Assembly (NCBI GenBank): GCA_042088665.1
Contig: JBELMB010000248.1
Coordinates: 1 to 7,292, forward strand
DNA: 7,292 bases
Reading direction: 5' to 3'
Source of the DNA: JBELMB01 sp042088665
GTDB taxonomy: Bacteria > Pseudomonadota > Alphaproteobacteria > Rhodobacterales > Rhodobacteraceae
The notes beneath the pieces are model-generated. The model made no database searches. It was not told the DNA's origin and worked only from the letters and a program-made list of their open reading frames with translations. This document shows, one piece after another, positions 1 through 6,794 of this stretch. Made by a program: the position numbers and the translations under genes. Position 1 is the stretch's first letter. Each line of letters opens with the position of its first letter.

Positions 1-435
1 CGCTGGCTGAACGCCGTCTTGTCGCCCCGGGATCGCCACCTGTTGGGGGCCGATTACGCGGCACGGCCGCTGGCGGAATTTGCGGGCTTCTATACCTATC
101 GGTTCTTGTCGGTTTTTACCCCGGTGCATGTCTGGCGGGCGCAGGAGGATACAATCCGGAGCGCTGCTGATATTGACCCGTTCTTCGACACATATGGCGC
201 AGTCAAGGCACTGATCCGAAATGAAAGTCTCGAAGAGGACTTGGCCGGTATTCTCGCCCGTATCGGTCGCCCCGAGATCACCGCCGATGTTCTGCGCGGG
301 GAACGGATCAATGCATCCAAACGAGGCAAGGCCGAAACCTATTACGACGATGCCTCGCGCGTGCTGGTCGCGCAAAGCGACCCATTCATGGTGTCGCGCT
401 TTGCCTATAGCCCACCGGGAGAGGCCACCGCATGA
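1..435 (+). CDS. Sulfotransferase-like protein, C-terminal fragment (5' end outside window)
   Basis: The reading frame is open from the first base, so this is the tail (about 144 residues) of a gene that starts upstream; the TTG at 19 is only the first start-like codon inside the fragment. The C-terminal pattern resembles bacterial sulfotransferase family proteins: a segment ALIRNESLEEDLAGIL followed by a glycine (the place where the family has an 'E-x-L-x-x-D' helix near the acceptor end), then NASKRGKAETYYDD and a closing R-F-x-Y. The PAPS-binding loop would lie upstream and cannot be checked. If the family call is right, it would transfer sulfate from PAPS to a sugar or glycan in the cytoplasm. 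It overlaps the next gene by ATGA at 432-435, which suggests co-translation with the acyltransferase. Base composition is lower in GC than the right end of the window (29 of 60 at 181-240). The family assignment rests only on C-terminal resemblance and is moderate. Confidence 0.66.
   Translation, partial: RWLNAVLSPRDRHLLGADYAARPLAEFAGFYTYRFLSVFTPVHVWRAQEDTIRSAADIDPFFDTYGAVKALIRNESLEEDLAGILARIGRPEITADVLRGERINASKRGKAETYYDDASRVLVAQSDPFMVSRFAYSPPGEATA
417..424 (+). promoter_or_regulatory. Ribosome binding site for the SGNH acyltransferase
   Basis: GGGAGAGG lies 7 bases before the ATG at 432, inside the end of the preceding gene. It is the best Shine-Dalgarno match in the window and fixes the acyltransferase start at the ATGA overlap. 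Confidence 0.7.
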
Positions 436-2357
436 GCGCTCCGCAGCTTTACCGCCCCGAGATTGACGGGCTCCGCAGCATCGCTGTCTTGCCGGTCATC
501 CTATTCCATGCCGGGTTTTCCATTTTCTCGGGTGGGTATGTTGGCGTTGACGTCTTTTTCGTAATCTCCGGTTACCTCATTACCGGCATTCTGCTGCGGG
601 ACATCGCGGCGGAGGACTTCTCGATCTGGCGCTTTTACGAGCGGCGGGCCCGGCGCATCCTGCCTGCCCTGCTGCTGGTCATGCTGGTGACCTTGCCCTT
701 TGCCTGGGCCTGGATGACCGCGCCGCTTTATGCGGATTTTGCGGCGAGCCTTCTGGCGGTTCTGGGATTCGTCTCGAACATCCTGTTCTGGCAACAAAGC
801 AGCTATTTCGACGTCGCCGCAGAGCTCAAGCCAATGCTCCACACATGGAGCCTGGCTATCGAAGAGCAATATTATCTGTTCTTCCCGCCCCTGCTTTGGC
901 TGATCATGCGCGTTATCGGCATTCGCGGCAGCGTGGCGCTTTTATGCGCGCTGGCCTTTGCCAGCCTGGCGCTGACAGAGGCCATGGTACGGGACCGTCC
1001 GGTCGCGGTGTTCTACCTGTTGCCCTTCCGTACCTGGGAGTTGCTGGCAGGGGCGCTGTGCGCCTTTGTTCATGTGCATGGCAGCCGCCGCGAACAACCC
1101 CATTTGGCGCTTCTTGGAATCGCGATGATTTTGGGACCGATCTTTGTTTATGACGCAACCACGCCTTTTCCTTCGCTTTTTGCGTTGGTGCCGGTTTTGG
1201 GCACGGTGCTGGTCATCCTCTTTGCGTCATCCGCCGGGATCGCCGGGCGTTTGTTGGCGAATCCAGTGGCGATTGGCATCGGGCTGATTAGTTACTCTGC
1301 CTATCTGTGGCATCAGCCGCTCTTTGCACTGGCCCGTATCCGGTTTGATCTGCATCCAGGCGAACTGGTCTTTCTGCCGCTCTCTGCTGCGGCATTGAGT
1401 CTGGCCTGGTTCAGTTGGCGCTTTGTGGAACAGCCGTTCCGGCGTGGTATGGCCTTGCGACGATTCATCGTGATCACCGGAGTTACTGCATTGGCTATGG
1501 CGGTCTTGGGGACCGTGGGCATTGTGGAATACCAACGCGGCTATTCTCGCCTGGCACCGATCCTTTACACCGATGCTCTGATTGACACCGAGACCGAACG
1601 CGCCCTGACCTGGAGCACGGTTCTGAACAACCCCGAGCACGCAGAAGACCTGTTGAGCTTTTCCGAAGACGGCTCTGTCAAACTACTGCTGGTTGGGGAT
1701 TCCCATGCCAAGGATCTGTTTAACGCGCTGTATCTGACAGAGGGCGGACCCGCGCTATCCGTACGCCGTGTGACCATGGGTGGTGGCTGTACCGACCGGG
1801 TTGGCGTGCGGTTCGAAGCGACAACGGCACAGGAGTGTCTTGACCAGCTGATCCGCCGCGCCGGCCCTCTTCTGGAGCAGGCCGATGCCGTTCTGCTGAC
1901 CAAGCGTTGGGTGCTTGAGGATACTTTCCCCACCTATTTGCCGGTCTACATCTCAGGACTTGAAGCCATGGGAAAGGCAGTCGCCATCGGCGGAAACACG
2001 GTGGAATATGCGCCGGATGCGCCCATGCTGCTGCGCCGCCTTGCGCGTCAGAATACCTTGTCACCAGAATATGCGGCAGAGCGCCTGTCACAGGCGCGAA
2101 CGCCTCAGGTTGTACAGACAAATGCCCGCCTCAAGGCCATCGCAGAAACCGGTGCCATCCCTTACCTCGACAAGACGACCTTGCTGTGTAGCCCTGATGG
2201 CCTGTCCTGCCCGGCGCTGACCTCTGAAGGCCATGCGGTCTATTTCGACTATGGCCATCTCACGCTTGCCGGGGCCCAAACCATGGGCCGCAGCATCCGC
2301 GACAGCAATTGGCTGGCCCCGCTTCTGGCCCGCGTGGCGGACAGGGCACAACAATGA
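432..2357 (+). CDS. Membrane O-acyltransferase with fused C-terminal SGNH domain (OafA type)
   Basis: This 641-residue protein has the two-part layout of OafA-like acyltransferases, which O-acetylate lipopolysaccharide or other surface glycans in the inner membrane. The N-terminal acyltransferase-3 domain (about 1-370) starts with YRPEIDGLRSIAVLP and carries the R-x10-H pair (R15, H26), the FYERRARRILP block (68-78) and HTWSLAIEEQYY (137-148), within many hydrophobic segments. The C-terminal part (about 415-641) is a SGNH domain. GDSH at 422-425 gives catalytic Ser424, GGN is at 520-522, and D-x-x-H (D606, H609) near the end completes the catalytic set. All key residues are present and the length is normal for the fused class. 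In that class the membrane domain is thought to bring an acyl group across the membrane and the SGNH domain to place it on the glycan on the periplasmic side. The start is the ATGA overlap with the upstream gene. The sugar substrate and the acyl group are not visible from the sequence. Confidence 0.93.
   Translation: MSAPQLYRPEIDGLRSIAVLPVILFHAGFSIFSGGYVGVDVFFVISGYLITGILLRDIAAEDFSIWRFYERRARRILPALLLVMLVTLPFAWAWMTAPLYADFAASLLAVLGFVSNILFWQQSSYFDVAAELKPMLHTWSLAIEEQYYLFFPPLLWLIMRVIGIRGSVALLCALAFASLALTEAMVRDRPVAVFYLLPFRTWELLAGALCAFVHVHGSRREQPHLALLGIAMILGPIFVYDATTPFPSLFALVPVLGTVLVILFASSAGIAGRLLANPVAIGIGLISYSAYLWHQPLFALARIRFDLHPGELVFLPLSAAALSLAWFSWRFVEQPFRRGMALRRFIVITGVTALAMAVLGTVGIVEYQRGYSRLAPILYTDALIDTETERALTWSTVLNNPEHAEDLLSFSEDGSVKLLLVGDSHAKDLFNALYLTEGGPALSVRRVTMGGGCTDRVGVRFEATTAQECLDQLIRRAGPLLEQADAVLLTKRWVLEDTFPTYLPVYISGLEAMGKAVAIGGNTVEYAPDAPMLLRRLARQNTLSPEYAAERLSQARTPQVVQTNARLKAIAETGAIPYLDKTTLLCSPDGLSCPALTSEGHAVYFDYGHLTLAGAQTMGRSIRDSNWLAPLLARVADRAQQ
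2339..2346 (+). promoter_or_regulatory. Ribosome binding site serving the ATG at 2354
   Basis: GGACAGGG ends 7 bases before the ATG at 2354. This is the usual spacing in this operon, but the ATG it serves opens only a 10-codon frame. The downstream gene's own ATG at 2377 has only the weaker GAAAGA at 2365-2370. Confidence 0.5.
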
Positions 2358-2386
2358 CCCAGACGAAAGATTTCTCATGCATATAG
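2354..2386 (+). other. 10-codon mini-ORF at an ATGA junction (leader or frameshift scar)
   Basis: An ATG at 2354 overlaps the TGA of the acyltransferase gene exactly as at the other junctions in this operon, and a good ribosome binding site precedes it. It encodes only MTQTKDFSCI before the TAG at 2384-2386. It spans the ATG at 2377 of the sulfotransferase-like gene, which lies in a different frame. Two readings are possible. It may be a tiny coupling cistron whose terminating ribosomes restart at the nearby 2377 start. Or one base is missing between 2357 and 2377, by sequencing error or real mutation; in that case the sulfotransferase-like protein would begin here and gain about eight residues. 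The sequence alone cannot decide. Confidence 0.45.
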
Positions 2387-3318
2387 TGAAACGCGACAGC
2401 TTGTATGAGACCGTGCGCAACACGACGGCCTTCCATTACAACGCCATACGCCTGCGCGGGTTGGCCCGGCTGCGAGCAACCACGGAGTCGGCGGCGTCGT
2501 TGCAAGCCACCGTTGTGGCATTCAATGCCAAGCAGGTGGTGCTGACCGTGACCGCCGGGCGGACCGGGACGGATTCTGTCAGCCATCTGTTCCGCTATCT
2601 GCCCGACACACATGCCAGCCACGAACCCAACCCCAATCATCGCTTCATCCTTGCCCGGGCGCAGCACGACCCGGTTCTGGCGGCGCGCTTTTTCTGGTAT
2701 CTTCAGGCCCCTGCGCTGGTGGCGCGGCCCGGCAGCCATGTGGTCGAAAGCTCGCATCTGTTCTGCAAAGGGTTCTTTGAACCCTGCATCGCCGCAGGGT
2801 TTCGTCCGGCATTGCTGATGTTGGAACGCGAGACTCGCAGTACCGCCCTGTCGCATCTGCGCAAACATTCGGTGCCGGGGCGCACAGGGGCCGGGGTCCG
2901 ATATCTGATCCCCCCCAACGGGCGCCCATTTCTGGGTGTCGATGCTCCTGAAAGCCTGACCGATTACCAACTGTGCTACTGGTATTGCCTGGAAATCGAA
3001 CAACGCCAAAAGCTTTATGCCGAGATCGCGGTGGAACTGGGCATGTCGGTCGCGACGCTGCAAACCCATGACCTCAGCGACATGGACAAGCTGGTGGCAA
3101 CCTGCGCGGCCTTGGGGCTGGCGGATAAAGACACCGCGCGCACTGCCCTGGAACGGGCCGGGGTCGGCACCGCGCATAATGCCACGCCCAAGAGCAAGTC
3201 ACGCGACCCTGGCTTCGATCCCGAGGCCGAGGAAGCCGCCTTGCGATTACGCTTGCATGACCCTGCCACGATTGATGACGTCTGGGCCCGTATCGATGAG
3301 GCCAAGCGCCTGCTATGA
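2377..3318 (+). CDS. P-loop sulfotransferase-like protein
   Basis: A 313-residue soluble protein without signal peptide or membrane segment. The motif TAGRTGT at 59-65, after a hydrophobic strand (VVLTV), is the place and pattern of the loop that holds the 5' phosphosulfate of PAPS in sulfotransferases. HEP at 82-84 follows, as in a group of bacterial proteins annotated as sulfotransferase-like. Later, R151 and S159 show the R-x7-S spacing of the 3'-phosphate binding motif, in ERETRSTALSH. The C-terminal third is helical and charged, ending in a acidic stretch. By family it would sulfate a sugar or glycan in the cytoplasm, but this subgroup is poorly characterised and a nucleoside-binding protein with another role is possible. 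The start at 2377 is preceded by GAAAGA at 2365-2370; an in-frame extension further upstream would run into the acyltransferase gene. It overlaps the following glycosyltransferase by ATGA at 3315-3318. Confidence 0.72.
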   Translation: MHIVKRDSLYETVRNTTAFHYNAIRLRGLARLRATTESAASLQATVVAFNAKQVVLTVTAGRTGTDSVSHLFRYLPDTHASHEPNPNHRFILARAQHDPVLAARFFWYLQAPALVARPGSHVVESSHLFCKGFFEPCIAAGFRPALLMLERETRSTALSHLRKHSVPGRTGAGVRYLIPPNGRPFLGVDAPESLTDYQLCYWYCLEIEQRQKLYAEIAVELGMSVATLQTHDLSDMDKLVATCAALGLADKDTARTALERAGVGTAHNATPKSKSRDPGFDPEAEEAALRLRLHDPATIDDVWARIDEAKRLL

Positions 3319-4319
3319 CCCCGTTGCCTGTCACTCTGCTGATGCGCGCCCCGCATGAGCGCAGCTACTCTGTTGAAGCGGTGTTCGAAACCGTGACCGC
3401 AAACCTGCCTGACGATATCACCGCCACGGTGGTCATCTCCGCTTTTCCAAGCCGGGGCCTGCTGCCGCGGCTGCGCGCCATATGGCATGCGCGCCAGGCC
3501 ACGCGAGGCGCGCGCGTCGTGCACATGACGGGAGACGCGCATTACCTGCTGTTTCTGCTGGACCGCCACCGCAGTATACTGACCGTACATGACTGCGAGT
3601 TTCTCGAACGTAGCCGGGGGCTGAAGCGGTTCATCCTGTGGCTGTTCTGGATCCGTCTTCCCGCTTCCCGCGCTGCTGCCATCACGGTGGTCTCTGAGGC
3701 AAGCAAGACACAGCTGTTGCGCTGGTTGGACGTCGCGCCAGAACGTATCGAAGTGATCGAGAATCCGCTGTCCAAGACCATGCCACCGGTCGATCACCGC
3801 TTTGGCGCGCGGCCAAACCTGCTGATGATAGGGACCGGGCCGCACAAGAATATTGACCGCGTGGCAGAGGCGCTGGCGGGTCTGCCAGTGACGCTGACTG
3901 TGATCGGACGCCTGCCCGAGGATCGGCTGGAACGGCTGCGTGCCCATGTCGATGTCATCGCGCGTCACGACCTGTCCGATGCCGAACTGGCGCAGGCCTA
4001 TGCGAATAGTGACATCCTGATGTTCCCATCGCTCTCCGAGGGGTTTGGCCTGCCTATCCTCGAGGCGCAATCGGTGGGCCGTCCGGTCGTGACATCTGAC
4101 CGCGCGCCCATGTCGGATGTGGCGGGCGAGGCCGCGCTCAAGGTTGATCCCGAAGATAGCGCCGCCATCCGTGCCGCCGTCGAGCGACTGATCGCAGACC
4201 CTGCACTGCGCGACCGGCTGCGCGAGGCCGGTTTTGACAATGCGCGCCGCTTTGCGCCCGCGCGTGCAGCACAGGCCTATGCCGCTTTGTATCGTCGCGT
4301 TGCGGAGACCAACCAATGA
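3315..4319 (+). CDS. Glycosyltransferase, GT-B fold, family 4 type
   Basis: A 334-residue cytoplasmic glycosyltransferase that would add a sugar from an activated nucleotide donor to a growing polysaccharide repeat unit. The N-terminal half contains HMTGDAHYLLFLL, then LTVHD and ITVVSEASK, an order typical of acceptor-side domains in this family. The C-terminal half holds GTGPHKN (173-179), the glycine- and lysine-bearing nucleotide-binding strand and turn. It then has the E-x7-E motif in SEGFGLPILEA (E242 and E250), which contacts the donor sugar and marks retaining GT4-type enzymes. Length is a little short but normal for the family, and all expected blocks are present. The start is the ATGA overlap; the nearest purine run (GAGG at 3298-3301) is rather far away, so translation probably depends on coupling to the gene before. 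Donor sugar and linkage cannot be read from the sequence. Confidence 0.9.
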   Translation: MTPLPVTLLMRAPHERSYSVEAVFETVTANLPDDITATVVISAFPSRGLLPRLRAIWHARQATRGARVVHMTGDAHYLLFLLDRHRSILTVHDCEFLERSRGLKRFILWLFWIRLPASRAAAITVVSEASKTQLLRWLDVAPERIEVIENPLSKTMPPVDHRFGARPNLLMIGTGPHKNIDRVAEALAGLPVTLTVIGRLPEDRLERLRAHVDVIARHDLSDAELAQAYANSDILMFPSLSEGFGLPILEAQSVGRPVVTSDRAPMSDVAGEAALKVDPEDSAAIRAAVERLIADPALRDRLREAGFDNARRFAPARAAQAYAALYRRVAETNQ

Positions 4320-5446
4320 GCACAGGGCGCAGGATGCGGGTCGCTTTTCTGGCGGGTCACCTGTCACGCCGCGCTTCGGGCGTGCGGCAGATGATCGAGG
4401 GACTGTCCGGGGCGCTGGCCGCGCAATCGATCGATATCCGGGTCTTTGGCATTCGCGACGCGGCATGGGCCGAAGACGAAGCCAATTGGCAGGGCGCGCC
4501 CGCGCAGGTCTTTGATCGCATCGGGCCAGGGAATTTCGGCTTTATGCCGGGGCTGGCGCGGGGGCTGCGTGCCTTTGATCCGGATCTGGTGCATCTGCAT
4601 GGCATCTGGATGTATTCCTCGGCGGTGGCCTCAGCATGGGCCAGGCGGAGCGGGCGGCCTTTGGTGATCTCGCCGCATGGCATGTTGGCACCTGCCGCCC
4701 TGGCCTATTCCAAACCCCGCAAACGCGTGGTCCGCGCATTGTTTCAAGACCGATGTTTTGCCCGCGCGGCTGGGTTTCACGCTACAGCCGGGCCCGAGGC
4801 GGACGATATCCGCGCCTTTCTGGGGGATGTTCCGGTGGCCGTGGTGCCCAACGGGGTCCATGATACATCCGTTCCCCGCCCCGCCTTTGACCACCGCATG
4901 CGCCGCGTGCTGGCGATCGGACGGCTGCACCCGGTCAAGGGCTATGATCGTCTGCTACAGGCCTGGGCACGGGTCGAGGGTAGTTTTCCCGGCTGGAGCC
5001 TGGAGATCGCCGGACCAGATCCCGATGGCCACGGCGATACGCTGCGCGGGCTGGTCCGGGATCTGGGCCTGACCCGGGCCAGCATCGGTGCGCCGCTCTA
5101 TGGCGAGGACCGCGACCGCGCCATCGCGGATGCGCGCCTCTTTGCGCTACCTTCCCTGTCCGAAAACTTTGCGCTGACCGTGCCGGAGGCACTGCTTTGC
5201 GGCACGCCGGTCCTTGCCAGTACGGGCGCACCGTGGCAGGGGCTGCCGGAAAACGGCTGTGGCTGGTGGGTGGATCCGACCCCTGATGCGCTTGCCGGTG
5301 CCCTGCACGCCGCGCTGTCGTTGCCAGAGGATCGGCTGGCGGCCATGGGGGCCGCCGGGCGCGACTGGACATTGAACGCCTTTAGCTGGTCCCGCATCGC
5401 GCAGGATCTGACAGCCTTTTATGATACTCTCGGAGCGACACAATGA
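4316..5446 (+). CDS. Glycosyltransferase, GT-B fold, family 4 type (second)
   Basis: A 376-residue cytoplasmic glycosyltransferase, distinct in sequence from its upstream neighbour and so probably adding a different sugar. Visible blocks, in order: HLHGIW (93-98) and SPHGML (119-124) in the acceptor domain, where SPHGML is characteristic of a GT4 subgroup common in exopolysaccharide clusters; VVPNGV at the domain junction; GRLHPVKG (202-209) at the start of the donor domain; and E-x7-E in SENFALTVPEA (E283 and E291). The usual SEGFG is SENFA here, a known variation in this subgroup. Nothing is missing. The ribosome binding site GGAGA at 4304-4308 stands 7 bases before the ATG, which overlaps the previous stop as ATGA. 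The gene is followed at once, again by ATGA, by a sulfotransferase, so the sugar it adds could be the one that is sulfated; this is inference. Confidence 0.92.
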   Translation: MSTGRRMRVAFLAGHLSRRASGVRQMIEGLSGALAAQSIDIRVFGIRDAAWAEDEANWQGAPAQVFDRIGPGNFGFMPGLARGLRAFDPDLVHLHGIWMYSSAVASAWARRSGRPLVISPHGMLAPAALAYSKPRKRVVRALFQDRCFARAAGFHATAGPEADDIRAFLGDVPVAVVPNGVHDTSVPRPAFDHRMRRVLAIGRLHPVKGYDRLLQAWARVEGSFPGWSLEIAGPDPDGHGDTLRGLVRDLGLTRASIGAPLYGEDRDRAIADARLFALPSLSENFALTVPEALLCGTPVLASTGAPWQGLPENGCGWWVDPTPDALAGALHAALSLPEDRLAAMGAAGRDWTLNAFSWSRIAQDLTAFYDTLGATQ

Positions 5447-6240
5447 CCGCGCCTTGCATCTTTGTCACCGGCATCTGGAAGTCAGGCAATCACCTTGCCT
5501 ATTCGGCGCTCAATGAATTGGGCATCCCCGGGCCATTCAATGGCATCTCCGGACATCTGCTGTTCGGACGCCATGCCTGGCTGAAACGGTTGATCCGTGG
5601 CGGCGGCGATACGGTGCAGGTGGGGCTTGAGACCGACGTGTGGGTCAATCGCCGCTATATAGCGGGTCAAGCACGGCGGTTGTCGGGCCGCATCCTGGGC
5701 GGTCACGCCGCCCATACGCCCGTGCTAGAAGAGACGTTGCGCGGAGCCGGGGCACGGATGATCTGCATTCGGCGCGATCCGCGCGACATCCTGGTGTCCT
5801 TCGCCGACTGGATCGGTTCGCGGCCGGATTTCTACCTGCACGCGGATTTCGCCGGGCTGTCACGGGACGACCGCATCGCCAAGCTGCTGCGCGGCGGGCA
5901 GGGTTCTGGCTATCGGCTGACGCCTTTCCCGCAGGTGCTGGAACGCGCCGAAGGCTGGCTGACCGCGCCTGACGTGCTGCAAATCAGTTTCGAAGGGTTG
6001 ATTGGTGCCGATGGCGGCGGGGATCGCGCCGCCCAAGAGGCCATGGTGGCGCGACTGCATGCCCATGTGCGCGCCCCCAAACCGCTGGCAGAGGTCGAAC
6101 CTGACAATATCTACGGCGGCACGCTGACCTTCAACAAGGGGCGCAGCCAGCGCTGGCGCGAGGTAGAGAACGCCGACCTGGTGGCCGAGATCGACACCGC
6201 GCTGGCCCCGTATCTGGATCGCTGGGGATACAAGCCATGA
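5443..6240 (+). CDS. Sulfotransferase (PAPS-dependent, compact)
   Basis: A 265-residue soluble protein with the main sulfotransferase landmarks. The 5'-phosphosulfate loop is TGIWKSGNH (9-17), close to the family pattern with the lysine (K13) that helps catalysis. The 3'-phosphate motif is IRRDPRDILVSF, with R111 and S119 at the R-x7-S spacing. Near the C-terminus FNKGRSQRWR (230-239) matches the place of the F-x-x-G-x-x-x-x-W element that closes over PAPS. The enzyme would move sulfate from PAPS to a hydroxyl or amine of a sugar; in a cluster with two glycosyltransferases a glycan or lipid-linked intermediate is the likely acceptor. The ribosome binding site GGAG at 5432-5435 is 7 bases before the ATG, which overlaps the previous stop. 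No signal peptide or membrane segment is seen, so action is in the cytoplasm before export. It is not closely similar to the sulfotransferase-like protein at 2377-3318 outside the binding motifs. Confidence 0.88.
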   Translation: MTAPCIFVTGIWKSGNHLAYSALNELGIPGPFNGISGHLLFGRHAWLKRLIRGGGDTVQVGLETDVWVNRRYIAGQARRLSGRILGGHAAHTPVLEETLRGAGARMICIRRDPRDILVSFADWIGSRPDFYLHADFAGLSRDDRIAKLLRGGQGSGYRLTPFPQVLERAEGWLTAPDVLQISFEGLIGADGGGDRAAQEAMVARLHAHVRAPKPLAEVEPDNIYGGTLTFNKGRSQRWREVENADLVAEIDTALAPYLDRWGYKP

Positions 6241-6794
6241 GCGGCAAACTGGATATCGCCGGCAACCGCCGGGGCCGAAAATGGGGCGTGGGCGTACAAA
6301 TCGCGCGGGTGCTCTGGGCGGTGGCCTGGCCGCTTGCGCGGGTCGTGCCGCGCCCCTTCTGGGGGTGGCGACGCATGGTGCTGCGGACCTTTGGCGCACG
6401 GATCGGGCCGGGCGTGCATGTCTACCCCAGTGTGCGTATCACCATGCCGTGGAACATCACTCTTGGCGAAGAGGCCGCAGTGGGCGATGGGGCGATCCTT
6501 TACGCGTTGGGACCGATCCGGATCGGCGCTCGGGCCACTGTGTCGCAAGGCGCGCATCTGTGCGCGGGCAGCCATGACATCAGCCATCCCGACCGCCCGC
6601 TGACCCGACCGCCCGTCACCGTCGAGAACGATGCCTGGGTCGCCGCCGAGGCCTTTGTCGGGCCCGGTGTCACCATCGGGCGGGGCGCGGTTTTGGGGGC
6701 CAGAGCGGTGGCCATGCGCGACGTGCCGCCCGGCGCGGTGGCCGCCGGGAATCCCGCGCGCCTGCTGCGTCATCTGCCAGGGTACGACGCATGA
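6237..6794 (+). CDS. WcaF-type O-acetyltransferase, left-handed beta-helix
   Basis: A 185-residue protein of the hexapeptide-repeat acetyltransferase superfamily, closest by eye to the colanic acid acetyltransferase WcaF, which has a similar length. The N-terminal part has the family hallmarks GRKWG, RVLWAVAWPL and FWGWRRMVLR followed by FGARIG. Imperfect hexapeptide repeats build the beta-helix from about residue 53 onward (for example VHVYPSVRI, ITLGEEAAVGDGA, IRIGARATV, VTIGRGAVLGARA). The loop GSHDISHP carries H113 and H117; H113 is in the position of the usual catalytic histidine. The ending VAAGNPARLL is the classic C-terminal signature. It would act as a trimer and transfer acetyl from acetyl-CoA to a sugar hydroxyl in the cytoplasm. 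The ribosome binding site GGGGA lies at 6224-6228, and the ATG overlaps the sulfotransferase stop. This gene is clearly richer in GC than the first third of the window (47 of 60 at 6301-6360). Confidence 0.9.
   Translation: MSGKLDIAGNRRGRKWGVGVQIARVLWAVAWPLARVVPRPFWGWRRMVLRTFGARIGPGVHVYPSVRITMPWNITLGEEAAVGDGAILYALGPIRIGARATVSQGAHLCAGSHDISHPDRPLTRPPVTVENDAWVAAEAFVGPGVTIGRGAVLGARAVAMRDVPPGAVAAGNPARLLRHLPGYDA

Noticed and set aside
19..435. A complete small gene starting at TTG 19.
   Set aside because: The frame is open to the first base of the window and there is no ribosome binding site before 19. The protein resembles only the C-terminal part of a larger family.
2233..2376. An upstream in-frame start that would lengthen the sulfotransferase-like protein by 48 residues.
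   Set aside because: The extension runs through the last part of the SGNH domain, including its catalytic D-x-x-H, in another frame, and its sequence has no family resemblance. The ATG at 2377 is more plausible.
3015..4466. A 483-codon open frame on the minus strand, and another of 305 codons at 2260-3177.
   Set aside because: They lie fully opposite well-supported genes with conserved motifs. The translations are rich in Arg, Gln, Ala, Pro and His without any recognisable domain, as expected for the antisense of high-GC coding sequence.
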